From positions 1-55,774 of the forward strand of contig JAJFUI010000111.1 of NCBI GenBank assembly GCA_021372555.1: a stretch of 55,774 bases of DNA, given 5' to 3'. Numbering within the stretch: position 1 is the first letter of the stretch; each line of letters opens with the position of its first letter. Positions 33,232 through 43,135 of the stretch are shown piece after piece. Made by a program: the position numbers and the translations under genes. Below the pieces are notes generated by a model that saw only the letters and a program-made list of their open reading frames with translations, searched no databases and was not told where the DNA came from. The DNA comes from Planctomycetaceae bacterium. Lineage in GTDB: Bacteria > Planctomycetota > Planctomycetia > Pirellulales > Thermoguttaceae.

Positions 33232-36200
33232 TGGGCTTGGTCTGCTTGCGATCTTGTTCTGGTGGTGAACCAATCAATCACATAGAAGAACACGGGGGTT
33301 AGGAAGATGCCGAACAGGGTGACGCCCAACATGCCGCTGAAAACGGCGGTGCCGAGCGTGCGACGCATTTCGGCGCCGGCGCCGGTGGCGACGACCAGCG
33401 GCACCACGCCAAGGATAAACGCCAGCGATGTCATCATGATGGGGCGGAGGCGGAGTCGACAGGCGGTGAGCGTGGCCTCGCGGCATGACTGACCGAGGTC
33501 GCGCTGCTGCCTAGCGAACTCGACAATTAGAATCGCGTTTTTGCTGGCCAGGCCGACCAAAACGACGAATCCGATCTGGGTAAAAACGTTCATGTCCATG
33601 CGGGCAATCGCGACGCCGGCGATGGAGCACAACAGGCACATCGGCACTACCAGGATCACGGCCATCGGCAGCGACCAGCTTTCGTACTGCGCGGCGAGGA
33701 CCAAAAACACGAGGATGACGGCCAGCACAAACACGCCCATCGCGGTGTTGCCGGCTTTGATTTGCATGTAGGTTAGTTCGGTCCACTCGCGCGACATGGT
33801 TTGCGGGAGGGATTTGTCGGCGACGTTCTGGACCAACGCAATAGCCTGGCCGGAGCTGACGCCCGTCGCTGCGTTGCCGTTGACGGCGGCGGCGGGGTAC
33901 ATGTTGTAGCGGGTAACCATCACCGGGCCGGTGGTGTCGCGAAGGTTGACCACGGTGCCGAGCGGAACCATCTGGCCGCGATTGTTGCGCACCTTCAGTT
34001 GACCAACCTGCTCGGCGGTGCGGCGGAAGTCGCCGTCAGCCTGGAGCTTGACCTGCCAGGAGCGGCCGAACGCGTTGAAGTTGTCGGCGTAGAGCGAGCC
34101 CATGTAGACCTGAAGCGTTTGAAAGACATCGGTGACGCTGACGCCCATCGCCTTGGCCTTGACGCGGTCGATGTCCGCATAGAGCTGGGGGGAGTTCGAG
34201 CGGAACATGGTGAACATTCCGCTCAAGCCCGGCTGGCGGTTGCCGGCTTGGACGAACTTGTCGGTGGCTTCTTGCAGCGGTCGAACGCCAAGGTCGTAGC
34301 GATCCTCGACCATGATCTTGAAGCCGCCGGCGGTACCGAGACCATCAACCGGCGGCGCGCCGAACACGCTGACCATGGCGTCGGGCATCTGCCGGTAGGA
34401 GAGTTGCCGCAATCGCGCGGCGATGGCTCTGTCGGACAACTGCGGGCTGCGACGCTCGTCGAATGGCTTCAGGATGACGAAGGTCGAGCCGAAGTTGGGG
34501 GCGTTTGCTTGCAGCAGGATTGACATGCCGGAGACGCCCAGGGTGTGGCCGACGCCGTCAAGCGACCGGGCGATTTTATCGAGTTTTGCGATTGCTTCAT
34601 TGGTCCGTTCCACGGCCGCGCCTTCCGGCAGTTGCACGTTGACCAACAAGTAGCCCTTGTCCTGCTCGGGAATGAATCCGACGGGCACGTGCGTGAACCC
34701 CCAGTAGGTCAGCACGAGGAGGCCGCCGTAAAGGAGCAACGCCAGGACGCAGCCGCGGAGCAGAAGGCCGACGGTCCGGGCGTAAAGGCCCGTCGAGCGT
34801 TCAAATGCCCGATTGAAAAGCCTGAAGAACCAGCCGAGCGAAGCGTCGATGGCGACGGTCAGCATATCGCGGCGGGCGCCATGCGGTTTCAGCAACACGG
34901 CGGCCAGCGCCGGGCTGAGCGTCAGTGAATTGAACGCGGAGATGACCGTTGAGACGGCGATGGTCAGGGCAAATTGGCGAAAGAACTGGCCGGTGATCCC
35001 GGTAATGAACGCACACGGAACGAACACGGCGCAAAGGACCAACGCGACGGCGATGACGGGGCCGGTGACCTCGCCCATTGCTTTGATCGCGGCCTCGCGC
35101 GGGGGCAGTCCTTCAGCCAGCCAGCGTTCGACGTTCTCCACGACCACAATTGCGTCATCGACGACAATGCCGATGGCCAGGACCAGACCGAACAGCGAAA
35201 GATTGTTTAGACTGAAACCCATCGCGGCCATGACAGCGAATGTGCCGACGATAGCAACGGGCAAGGCTACGAGCGGGATGATCGCGGCGCGCCAGTTCTG
35301 CAGGAACACGAGCACGACCACCGCGACGAGAATCACCGCATCGCGGAGCGTCTTGAGCACCTCGGAGATCGACTCGCCGATAAAGGGGGTCGTATCGTAG
35401 TTGATGCAGTAGTCGAGGCCCGCTGGAAAGCGGCGTTTCAGTTCCTCCATCTTCCGTCGCACATTGGCGGCGGTCTCCAGGGCGTTGGCCGTGGGCATCT
35501 GGTAGACGGCCAGTCCGACCGACGGGCGGCCATCCATGACGCATGACTGGTCGTACTGCTGGGCCCCGAGTTCGACGCGGGCGACATCGCGCAAGCGAAC
35601 CAGCGGGGTCACCGGCGAAGTCGGATCGACGCCGCTTTTGACGACGATGTTCCCAAACTGCTCCGGTTCGACGAGCCGACCTAACGCGCTAAGGGTGTGC
35701 TGGAACTCCGCGCCGGCGGCGGGCGGCTGATTGAGCTGACCAGCGATTACCTGATTGTTTTCCTGCTGGACGGCGGTCACGACATCGCCGGCGGTCATGT
35801 TCCGAGCGGCCAGTTTTTCGGGGTCGAGCCACGCGCGGGTGCTGTAGTCGCGCTGGCCGAGCATGTTGACGTCGCTGACGCCGTCGAGCCGCATTAGTTC
35901 GTCACGGACGTAGATCGTGGCGTAGTTGGAGAGGTAAAGGTCGTCATAGCGTCCGTCGGGCGCGTAGAGGTTGACGGCCAGCAGAATGTTCGGCGTCTTC
36001 TTCTTGATGTTGACGCCCTGCTTCTGCACCTGCTCGGGCATTTGCGGCATGGCCAACTGCACGCGGTTCTGGACCTGCACCAACGCGAGTTTCAGATCGG
36101 TGCCGAGTTCGAACGTGACCGTCAGCACGTAGGCGCCGTCGTTCGTGCATTGCGAGGACATGTAAAGCATGTTCTCGACACCGTTGACCTGCTGCTCGAT

Positions 36201-36395
36201 GGGCGCGGCCACCGTGTCGGCCACGGTCTGGGCATTCGCGCCGGGATAGGAGCAGATGACCTGAACGGTCGGCGGCGTGATGTTCGGGTACTGAGCCAGC
36301 GGCAGCCCGGAGAACGTGACCGCGCCGGCCAATAGAATCACCAACGACAGCACGCTGGCGAAGATCGGCCGGTCGATGAAGAAGCGAGAGATCAC
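33228..36395 (-). CDS. RND efflux pump, HAE1 family, first tandem copy
   Basis: A 1,055-residue paralogue of the pump at 29992, with the same layout: FFIDRPIFASVLSLVILLAGAVTF, TVQVICSYPGANAQ, VVDDAIVVVENVER, VGLASKNAILIVEFARQQR and RLRLRPIMMTSLAFILGVVPLV. Proton-relay residues are intact here too. It starts with GTG at 36395. It follows the adaptor gene by 57 bases. The two pumps diverge mainly in the porter and docking regions (for example APDGRYDDLYL against STKDRNGRYRQDDLYL), so they may differ in substrate or form a mixed trimer as MdtB and MdtC do (inference). Confidence 0.95.
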   Translation of the reverse strand: MISRFFIDRPIFASVLSLVILLAGAVTFSGLPLAQYPNITPPTVQVICSYPGANAQTVADTVAAPIEQQVNGVENMLYMSSQCTNDGAYVLTVTFELGTDLKLALVQVQNRVQLAMPQMPEQVQKQGVNIKKKTPNILLAVNLYAPDGRYDDLYLSNYATIYVRDELMRLDGVSDVNMLGQRDYSTRAWLDPEKLAARNMTAGDVVTAVQQENNQVIAGQLNQPPAAGAEFQHTLSALGRLVEPEQFGNIVVKSGVDPTSPVTPLVRLRDVARVELGAQQYDQSCVMDGRPSVGLAVYQMPTANALETAANVRRKMEELKRRFPAGLDYCINYDTTPFIGESISEVLKTLRDAVILVAVVVLVFLQNWRAAIIPLVALPVAIVGTFAVMAAMGFSLNNLSLFGLVLAIGIVVDDAIVVVENVERWLAEGLPPREAAIKAMGEVTGPVIAVALVLCAVFVPCAFITGITGQFFRQFALTIAVSTVISAFNSLTLSPALAAVLLKPHGARRDMLTVAIDASLGWFFRLFNRAFERSTGLYARTVGLLLRGCVLALLLYGGLLVLTYWGFTHVPVGFIPEQDKGYLLVNVQLPEGAAVERTNEAIAKLDKIARSLDGVGHTLGVSGMSILLQANAPNFGSTFVILKPFDERRSPQLSDRAIAARLRQLSYRQMPDAMVSVFGAPPVDGLGTAGGFKIMVEDRYDLGVRPLQEATDKFVQAGNRQPGLSGMFTMFRSNSPQLYADIDRVKAKAMGVSVTDVFQTLQVYMGSLYADNFNAFGRSWQVKLQADGDFRRTAEQVGQLKVRNNRGQMVPLGTVVNLRDTTGPVMVTRYNMYPAAAVNGNAATGVSSGQAIALVQNVADKSLPQTMSREWTELTYMQIKAGNTAMGVFVLAVILVFLVLAAQYESWSLPMAVILVVPMCLLCSIAGVAIARMDMNVFTQIGFVVLVGLASKNAILIVEFARQQRDLGQSCREATLTACRLRLRPIMMTSLAFILGVVPLVVATGAGAEMRRTLGTAVFSGMLGVTLFGIFLTPVFFYVIDWFTTRTRSQADQAH

Positions 36396-36452
36396 GGTGG
36401 GAGTGGGGGCAGGGTCGGTTGCTGACAGTGGTTAAGTGCTGGTCGACGGTCG

Positions 36453-37640
36453 TTACTGGCTGGGCTGCTTCACTGCCAACGTCTTCATATCGACCTGTTC
36501 GGTCTTAACTTCGATACCAGGACGAACTCGCTGGAGACCGCTAACGACGACCCGATCGGTGGGCTTGAGTTCGCCTTCGACGGCTTGCAGGCCATGGCAT
36601 GTGGGACCGAGGCGGACCCGGCGGTTGGCGACTTTGCCGTCCTGGTCGACGACGAACACGTATTTTTGTCCCTGGTCGGTTCCAATCGCCCGCTCGGTGA
36701 CGAGAAGCACTTTGCGCGGTGGACCGACACGAAGCCGCACGCGGACGAACAGGCCGGGCGTGAGCAGCGGGAGACGCTCCGGATATTTGTATGGGTTGGC
36801 GAACGAGCCGCGCACGAGGATGGTGCCGGTCTGGGGATCGACGGTGTTGTTGACGAAATCGAGCGTGCCGTGCAGCGGGAACGCCCTTGCGGTGTCGTCG
36901 GCCAAGCCCATGACGACGGGCACTTCGTTGACACGGCGTGTTTTAATTACGCCGTTCCGAACGAGCTTTTGCAGCCGCAAGAACGTCGGCTCCTCAACAT
37001 CGAAGTAGGCGTACATCGGATCGATCGACATGATCGTGGTGAGGTCGGTCACATCGGCGTTGACCAGATTGCCAACCGTAAGCAGCGTTCGGCTGATTCT
37101 CCCCTCGATGGGCGAGGTGATGCGAGTGAAGCCGAGATTCAGCCGCGCTTGCTCCACCTGAGCCTCGGCTCCTTTTAGGGCCCCGACGTTCTCTGCTTGC
37201 TTAGCAAGGTATTCGTCCAAGTCTTGCTGACTGGCGGCGCCGGTCGAGGCGAGCTTGCGATAGCGGGCGACCTGAATCTCCAGCAGCTTCTTTTCAGCGT
37301 GCAACCGCTCGACGAGCGCCAGGGCTTGATCGAGCGTCGCCTGGAACGGACGGGGGTCGATCTCGTAGAGCAGGGTGTCCTTCTTGACGACGTCGCCATC
37401 GTTGAAGTTGACCTTTACCAGATAGCCGCTGACTCGGGCACGGATGGTAACCTTGCTGACGGCGACGGTTCGTCCTGTGAATTCTTCCTGGTCGGCGACT
37501 TCTTCCGCCAGTGGCGAAGCGACGATTACCGTCGGCGTGACGGGCGTCTTTTTGTTCGATGCCGCACTGTGGCAGCCAAGAAGCGACATCAAAGCGAGGA
37601 CGAAAGAGGCCGATCGCCAAGTGTTAGCACATCGAATCAT
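36453..37640 (-). CDS. RND periplasmic adaptor lipoprotein (membrane fusion protein)
   Basis: AcrA/MexA-type adaptor of 395 residues that would link the RND pumps to an outer-membrane channel. A lipobox (LLGC, Cys23) shows lipid anchoring. Then come TVAVSKVTIRARVSGYLVKVNFNDGDVVKKDTLLYEIDPRPF (barrel-sandwich, lipoyl-like half), a coiled-coil hairpin (about 100-165), SPIEGRISRTLLTVGNLV, and a beta-barrel ending. AAGG with 9-base spacing favours the ATG at 37640 over the ATG at 37649. No TolC-like gene or TetR/MarR regulator is present in the window. Confidence 0.93.
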   Translation of the reverse strand: MIRCANTWRSASFVLALMSLLGCHSAASNKKTPVTPTVIVASPLAEEVADQEEFTGRTVAVSKVTIRARVSGYLVKVNFNDGDVVKKDTLLYEIDPRPFQATLDQALALVERLHAEKKLLEIQVARYRKLASTGAASQQDLDEYLAKQAENVGALKGAEAQVEQARLNLGFTRITSPIEGRISRTLLTVGNLVNADVTDLTTIMSIDPMYAYFDVEEPTFLRLQKLVRNGVIKTRRVNEVPVVMGLADDTARAFPLHGTLDFVNNTVDPQTGTILVRGSFANPYKYPERLPLLTPGLFVRVRLRVGPPRKVLLVTERAIGTDQGQKYVFVVDQDGKVANRRVRLGPTCHGLQAVEGELKPTDRVVVSGLQRVRPGIEVKTEQVDMKTLAVKQPSQ

Positions 37641-37807
37641 CGAAGACATCCTTCTCGTGCGAACTGGGGGGAGCGCAGTTGCCCGAGAAAGGATATATCG
37701 GCCGTCGCTTTTTCCAAACGGGATGCGGCAACAATTGCGAAGGTCGCCGCCCAGTTGGACCAGATGATCGGCCGTTCAGCTACAAACGGCACAACCGGAC
37801 CGGCGTC

Positions 37808-39649
37808 TCAATGAGACGGCTCGGCAGGCTTGGCTTTTTGGCCGCCCCACCACTGCCGCACCTTTTCGCGGGCCTTCTCGTCGGCGAAGCGATAGCCGTC
37901 AACGTGCAATTGGCCCATGAGTTCGTCTGGGACGAGCTGCAGGTCGAAGTCGCTGGGTGATCGCCCATGGCGAGTCAACAGCAAGGCGGCCGCCGTGGCG
38001 GCGACCTCGATCGGCGACACGCGGGCCGGAGTAACAAGCTGCCGACCGGCATCGTCCTCCCAGCCGTGTTCGCGGAGCAGTGCGGCCGAGGGAAGTGACT
38101 CGGCGAGCAGTTCTTTCCGTCCGACTTGATCGGCGAGCCAGGCGTCGGTTGTCGGCCAGGAATCGCGGGCGGCGATGCTCAGGGCAGCGGCCCAGTGCAG
38201 CCTGTACGGCCCGCGAGAGGTCGGCGGGAGAAAGCGATCATTGGCGATCGCGTCGAGCAAGCCCGGGATGGCGTCTTTCGTGCCGTCCTTGGCAAGGTCG
38301 GCGCAGATCATGCCGAAGCGACTCGGTCGTCCGCCGGCGCGCAAAGGCCCCAATGCGGTTAACGGCACGTCGTCAACGAGCAAAAAGTAGCGGCCGGCAA
38401 AACGTGAAACCTCCGCCGGATCGAGCTTGTCGAGCATCGCCAGCTCGGGCTCGGACAATGGCCGCTTGTCGGCCAACACGTGGTCGAGCGTGCGGCGGCT
38501 TAGCTCGGCGAGTCGCTTGGCGTCGGCGCCGCGCGTCGGATAGAGGTAGGCCATGCGACGGCGCGGGGTGGGAAGATTGACTAAGTGGAAGAAGCCCTGT
38601 TCGGTTTGAGGGTGTGGAAACGCTTCGCCTACCGGGTAGTCGCCGGGGGTCAGCGAGTTGCCGGTGACATAGTGAGCGATGCGATCGTCGGCGCGATCGA
38701 AATGGGTTGGTTTCAGTGCACCAGGCGAAAGTGTCGGGACACCGACGATCAGGTGCTGCTCGCCCTCCTGGTGCATGCCGACGAGCTGACCAAACCGGTC
38801 CAACGACGACCAGTACTCGGCGATTAGCTCCGGTTTCGTCCATTCGAGCAGTTCGTTGAGCCGCGCGACGGCGTTTGGCGTCGGAGCTGCGTTCAACCGT
38901 GCCTGAATCGCTTTGCTCAGCAGCGGCACGTACTGGTCGCGGGCCAGCAGATCGAGCAGCTCGCGCTGTGCTGCATCGGATCGTCGTCGGCTGACGCCGT
39001 TATCGCGCGAGGAGATTGGCAGGACGAGATCGTCCAGCCATTGGTCCATTTGCCGCTGCGAGACTGCCGGCAGATCCCAACCGGCCGGATCGCTCGCCAG
39101 CCAGGCGCCGCGGGCGCGCTGCCAGACAAGGACCAGTTGCCGATGCGCTTCCGGACTGAGTTCGCTGTCGGCCAGGCGCCGCTTGAGGCGCGTCATTACC
39201 GGGCAGACCAGCTTCGGATTGCCGAGAAGCCAGCCGAGCCGTTCTGCAGCACCGAGTCGGACCGCGCAGGAATCGTCGTCGGTTTGGCGAACCAGCTCGT
39301 CGAGTTCCTTGGGCGAGGCGTCACCCGGCGGCAGATCGGGCGCCGGCAATCGCGGAAGCCAGCGCATCAAGCGTCTCCGCACCTCGAAAGAGAGGTCCGT
39401 GCGGACCAACCGACGCTCGAACTCCGTGGCCAGCAGCGGTCCCAGCTTGGGCCTGCCGATCAAGTCATCGAGTCGGCGGGCGGCTCGCGAGCGGACCTCG
39501 AAACGATCGTTGTTCAAATCGACGAGCAACCGCGAAACCTCGGCCCGAAGCTGTTCAGTCTCTGTCGGCGGCGCCGGGCGGGCTGCGACGGCGGCCACGG
39601 CCGGCACAAGCAGCAGCGTCGAGAAGGCCAAACAACGGATTGCGTCCAT
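37808..39649 (-). CDS. Exported protein with HEAT-like repeats
   Basis: A 613-residue exported protein of unknown function. The signal peptide is MDAIRCLAFSTLLLVPAVAAVAA. The N-terminal half has HEAT-like repeats, seen as NNDRFEVRSRAARRLDDLIGRP and DDSCAVRLGAAERLGWLLGNP, each followed by an Arg-rich helix. The middle has LPTPRRRMAYLYPTRGADAKRLAELSRRTLDH, and the end is Lys/Pro-rich. The ATG at 39649 starts a good signal peptide; the frame is open to 39700 but lacks support. HEAT-like scaffolds usually bind other proteins. Confidence 0.72.
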   Translation of the reverse strand: MDAIRCLAFSTLLLVPAVAAVAARPAPPTETEQLRAEVSRLLVDLNNDRFEVRSRAARRLDDLIGRPKLGPLLATEFERRLVRTDLSFEVRRRLMRWLPRLPAPDLPPGDASPKELDELVRQTDDDSCAVRLGAAERLGWLLGNPKLVCPVMTRLKRRLADSELSPEAHRQLVLVWQRARGAWLASDPAGWDLPAVSQRQMDQWLDDLVLPISSRDNGVSRRRSDAAQRELLDLLARDQYVPLLSKAIQARLNAAPTPNAVARLNELLEWTKPELIAEYWSSLDRFGQLVGMHQEGEQHLIVGVPTLSPGALKPTHFDRADDRIAHYVTGNSLTPGDYPVGEAFPHPQTEQGFFHLVNLPTPRRRMAYLYPTRGADAKRLAELSRRTLDHVLADKRPLSEPELAMLDKLDPAEVSRFAGRYFLLVDDVPLTALGPLRAGGRPSRFGMICADLAKDGTKDAIPGLLDAIANDRFLPPTSRGPYRLHWAAALSIAARDSWPTTDAWLADQVGRKELLAESLPSAALLREHGWEDDAGRQLVTPARVSPIEVAATAAALLLTRHGRSPSDFDLQLVPDELMGQLHVDGYRFADEKAREKVRQWWGGQKAKPAEPSH

Positions 39650-39727
39650 ATATATAGGAAGCGTGTGAAAAGGTTCTACTGCCAAACGTGCCGGTGGCAT
39701 CGGCCAAGGCGAGGGCGGGCTGGCGGT

Positions 39728-40480
39728 CTAGCCAAGCTCGTTGAGGAAGGCGTCGAACGGATCCTCCGGCTGGTCGCCAGGTCGCTTCCCGGGAGCGGCT
39801 TTCGCCGGAGACTTGTCTTTTGCTGGGGCCTGCTCCGTTGGGGTTTTGTCAGAGGCTGACCGCATCTCGGAAGGCTTGGCGCCCCCGGCAGCGGCTGGCT
39901 TGGCCTTCGTCGCCACGGTGTGCGGCGACGATTTTTTCTCGTTTCCGGCGGGCGGACCCGATTTCTTTTCGGTGGCGGGCTTCGCGGGCGACGCTGCCTT
40001 GCCGGGCTTGGGTTTGGTCAATTTGCCAGCCTTGGACGACGGGGGTTTAGCCGCGGGCGCATCGGATTCGAGCGGAATGGCGTCGTCAACGGCCTCGAAG
40101 TCTGGTGATTCGGTTGGGGCTGCCACGGCCGGCGCGGCCTTGGCGTTCTTTTCGGCCAGCACGGGGGCGGGCAGGGCGCTCAGGTCGCCGTCGTATTGAT
40201 ACTCGGCACGAAAGGTCAACGGACCGACCGAAAACTCGCCCTCTGGGGGGAGGGGCGCGACCTTGATTCGCTCGCCGCCGACCACCGTGCCATTAAGGGA
40301 GCCGAGGTCCCGGATCATCAGGAGGCCGCCGGCCTCGTAGATTTCGCAATGCTGCCGGCTGATCATGGGGTGGGCGAGCTTTAGCGTCGCGTCCCGGCTG
40401 CGGCCGATGACCGTCGGGAGCTTGAGGGGGATGCTTCCCTTGCTAGCTTTGCCGCCGACGACAACGAGTTTCGCGTCCAT
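39728..40480 (-). CDS. FHA-domain protein with a long Lys/Pro/Ala-rich linker
   Basis: A 250-residue protein with an N-terminal forkhead-associated domain (about 1-95): LKLPTVIGRSRDATLKLAHPMISRQHCEIYEAGG and RDLGSLNGTVVGGERI hold the conserved GR, S-R-x-H and N-G that bind phosphothreonine. A disordered Lys/Ala/Pro-rich stretch of about 140 residues follows. It closes with a short acidic motif, EDPFDAFLNELG. It probably reads out Ser/Thr kinase signalling, but no kinase gene is present in the window. Opposite-strand frames here are shadows. Confidence 0.85.
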   Translation of the reverse strand: MDAKLVVVGGKASKGSIPLKLPTVIGRSRDATLKLAHPMISRQHCEIYEAGGLLMIRDLGSLNGTVVGGERIKVAPLPPEGEFSVGPLTFRAEYQYDGDLSALPAPVLAEKNAKAAPAVAAPTESPDFEAVDDAIPLESDAPAAKPPSSKAGKLTKPKPGKAASPAKPATEKKSGPPAGNEKKSSPHTVATKAKPAAAGGAKPSEMRSASDKTPTEQAPAKDKSPAKAAPGKRPGDQPEDPFDAFLNELG

Positions 40481-40632
40481 AGGGCACCTTGCACTCCATG
40501 GTAGTCCCGACCATCGAGGAGGGCAACGGGCGTGCCAAGAATCGCGAGGGGCAGCAGGCAGCGATGGCCACTGGGGGGGTGTCAGCCGTCAACTAAACTT
40601 TCTATTTTGCGCCCAAGCAGCCCCAATTGCCC

Positions 40633-40660
40633 TTGAACGTCGTCCGGTTGGGTTTATAAT
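40633..40660 (+). promoter_or_regulatory. Promoter of tRNA-Gly and probably tig
   Basis: TTGAAC (40633-40638), 16-bp spacer, TATAAT (40655-40660). Initiation would be about 35 bases before the tRNA. No terminator is seen between the tRNA and tig. Confidence 0.7.
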
Positions 40661-40701
40661 TTCGGGATTCGCCGGCGGCGAGAAAACGCTGTCGGGGCGG
40701 C

Positions 40702-40774
40702 GCGGGTGTAGCTCAGTTGGTAGAGCACGACGTTGCCAACGTCGTTGTCGTGGGTTCGAACCCCATCACCCGCT
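40702..40774 (+). tRNA. tRNA-Gly (anticodon GCC)
   Basis: A 73-base cloverleaf: acceptor GCGGGTG/CACCCGC, D-arm GCTC/GAGC, anticodon arm CGACG/CGTCG with loop TTGCCAA (anticodon GCC), and T-arm GTGGG/CCCAT with loop TTCGAAC (one G-T end pair). Discriminator T. The CCA end is not encoded. It lies 145 bases before tig on the same strand. Confidence 0.95.
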
Positions 40775-40919
40775 CTTCGGAACGCATGTTATTGGCCCGT
40801 CGACTCGTAGCTGGAGGAGGCGAGTCCCGCCACCGGGAGACGGCAGCTTTCGGCGGGGCGATCAGCGACGGGATTCCTCCCAGAAATCTTTGGCGCACGT
40901 GCTTGGCACGAATTGAATC

Positions 40920-42443
40920 ATGGCTGACACCGAGAATCGCGACGACGAATTGACCACCACCGAAGCGGCCGTGGCGGAAGAAGAGAAGCCCGAGCGGATG
41001 GCCCTGGAAGTCAAGGTCGACAACCGCAGCACGTGTGAGCGGCACGTGACGGTGACGGTGCCGCACGAGGATGTCACCCGTTATTTCGACAAGGAATACA
41101 CGGAACTGATGCCCAACGCCCAAGTGCCGGGATTTCGGCCGGGGCACGCGCCGCGCAAGCTCGTCGAGGCCCGCTTCCGCAAGGACGTGGCGGAGAAGGT
41201 CAAGAGCGAGCTGCTGATGGACTGCCTCTCGCAGGTCAATGAGGACGAGAAGCTGTCGGCCATCAGCGAGCCCGACTTCGATTTCGCGGCCGTCGAGATT
41301 CCGGAAGAGGGGCCTCTGACGTTCGAGTTCGATATCGAGGTCCGCCCCGAGTTCGATCTGCCGCAGTGGAAGGGTCTCAAGATTGAGAAGCCTGTCCGCG
41401 AGTTCAGCGACGAGGACGTGACGGAGACGATCCAGGGGATCCTCGCTCGTCGTGGCCGGCTGGTGCCTTTCGACGGTGCAGCCGAGTCTGGCGACTACAT
41501 CACGACGAACTTGACGTTCAAGAACGGCGACGAAGTGTTGGCCAGCGCGGACGAGGAAGTGATCCGGCTGCGGCCGTCGCTGAGCTTCCGCGATGGGAAC
41601 ATCGAGAAGTTCGACAAGCTGATGGCGGGCGTCCGCGCGGGCGAGACCCGCGAGGGCCAGGCACAACTGACCGAGGACGCGCCGAACGTGGCCCTGCGTG
41701 GCCAGAAAGTCACGGCCATCTTCAAGGTTCTTGAGGTCAAGAAGCTGGAAGTGCCCGAGCTGACGCCGGAGTTGCTGGAGGAGCTAGGCAATTTCCACGA
41801 TGAAGCGGAACTGCGTGACGCCGTTCGCGATCAGCTTGGCCGGCAGTTGGAATACGAGCAGCACCAACGGGCGCGTCAGCAGATCACCGCCGCGTTGACC
41901 GTGGCGGCCAACTGGGAACTGCCGCCGGGCCTGTTGCAGCGGCAGAGTCACCGCGAGTTGCAGCGTGCGGTACTGGAATTGCAACGTAGTGGTTTCAGCG
42001 ACGAGGAAATCCAGGCTCACGAGAACGCCCTGCGTCAGAGCAGCGCGGTGTCGACCGCCCGGGCGCTGAAGGAGCACTTCATCCTCGAGCGGATCGCCGA
42101 AGAGGAAGAGATCGACGCGGTCCAAGACGACTATGACGAGGAAATCCGGCTGATCGCCGCCCAGAGCAACGAATCGCCGAGGCGCGTTCGGGCGCGGTTG
42201 GAAAAAGCCGGCTCGATGGACGTGCTTCGCAACCAGATTATTGAGCGCAAGGTAATCGACCTCATCCTCGAACACGCCAAGTTCAAGGAAACGCCGTACA
42301 AGCTGCGTCGCAGCGACGAGACGGCCGTGGACCACGCTGCCGGCGGCGGCGAGCAGGCCGAGATTCCCGAGGCCAAATATGACGAGGGCCAGGAAGTGCC
42401 CGAGGCGTCCAAGGAGGAGGGTGCAGAGCATCGCCCCCACTAG
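40920..42443 (+). CDS. tig: Trigger factor, ribosome-associated chaperone
   Basis: A 507-residue folding helper and peptidyl-prolyl isomerase. The ribosome-docking motif PGFRPGHAP is at 70-78 (the usual GFRxGxxP). A FKBP-like part lies around residues 190-260, with the C-terminal chaperone arms after it (many Leu/Glu/Arg helices). It is longer than E. coli trigger factor (432 residues) because of an extra N-terminal acidic stretch and an acidic C-terminal tail (about 470-507). It lies just before clpP1 and clpP2, the usual arrangement. No clpX follows in this window. Confidence 0.95.
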   Translation: MADTENRDDELTTTEAAVAEEEKPERMALEVKVDNRSTCERHVTVTVPHEDVTRYFDKEYTELMPNAQVPGFRPGHAPRKLVEARFRKDVAEKVKSELLMDCLSQVNEDEKLSAISEPDFDFAAVEIPEEGPLTFEFDIEVRPEFDLPQWKGLKIEKPVREFSDEDVTETIQGILARRGRLVPFDGAAESGDYITTNLTFKNGDEVLASADEEVIRLRPSLSFRDGNIEKFDKLMAGVRAGETREGQAQLTEDAPNVALRGQKVTAIFKVLEVKKLEVPELTPELLEELGNFHDEAELRDAVRDQLGRQLEYEQHQRARQQITAALTVAANWELPPGLLQRQSHRELQRAVLELQRSGFSDEEIQAHENALRQSSAVSTARALKEHFILERIAEEEEIDAVQDDYDEEIRLIAAQSNESPRRVRARLEKAGSMDVLRNQIIERKVIDLILEHAKFKETPYKLRRSDETAVDHAAGGGEQAEIPEAKYDEGQEVPEASKEEGAEHRPH

Positions 42444-42505
42444 CGCTCGTTGGTGCGTTTGACGCGTCCTGCGAAACTGCAATCCATAGCGATGAAGGAT
42501 CATCC

Positions 42506-43135
42506 ATGAGCGAATTTTTCCGGCCATCGGCTTTCGAGCCCCGTGCGGCTTACCGCGACTATCAGCGCCAGCGGCAAATGACGCTCGGCGATCTGCTCTT
42601 GGAGAACCGGATCATCCTGCTCCAAGGGGAAATCCACGACGGCAACGCCAATGAGCTGGTGATGAAGCTCTTGTACTTGCAGAGCGAGAACCGCCGCAAG
42701 GACATCCATTTCTACATCAACTCGCCGGGCGGCAGCGTCAGCGCGACGCTGGCCATCTACGACACAATGCAGATCCTCAGTTGCCCGGTCGCGACGTATT
42801 GCGTCGGGCTGGCAGCCAGCGGCGGGGCGGTGCTTCTGGCCGGCGGAACCAAGGGGAAACGCTTTGCACTGCCGCACGCCAAGGTGATGATTCATCAGCC
42901 TTACGGCCAGGTCGGCGGGCAAGTTTCGGATATCGAGATTCAGGCGGCTGAGATTCTCCAGACCCGAGAGTCGCTCAACACGATTCTCTCGGCGCACACG
43001 GGCCAGCCGATCGAGCGGATTGCCAAGGACACGGACCGCGATTTCTACATGACGCCGGAACAGGCTAAAGAGTACGGAATCGTCGACGACATTTTGACCA
43101 AGCATGTCGCAGAGGCCGCGGAAGAGGACAAGTAG
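42506..43135 (+). CDS. clpP1: ATP-dependent Clp protease proteolytic subunit 1, atypical
   Basis: A 209-residue ClpP. The catalytic triad is present: S105 in GLAASGGAVLLAGG, H130 in VMIHQP and D175 in KDTDRD. The serine loop is GLAASGG where ClpP2 has the canonical GQAASMG, and the preceding Cys-rich strand (LSCPVATYCVG) also differs. AAGGA precedes the ATG. Such a pair could form mixed rings, as in other bacteria with two ClpPs. Confidence 0.95.
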   Translation: MSEFFRPSAFEPRAAYRDYQRQRQMTLGDLLLENRIILLQGEIHDGNANELVMKLLYLQSENRRKDIHFYINSPGGSVSATLAIYDTMQILSCPVATYCVGLAASGGAVLLAGGTKGKRFALPHAKVMIHQPYGQVGGQVSDIEIQAAEILQTRESLNTILSAHTGQPIERIAKDTDRDFYMTPEQAKEYGIVDDILTKHVAEAAEEDK

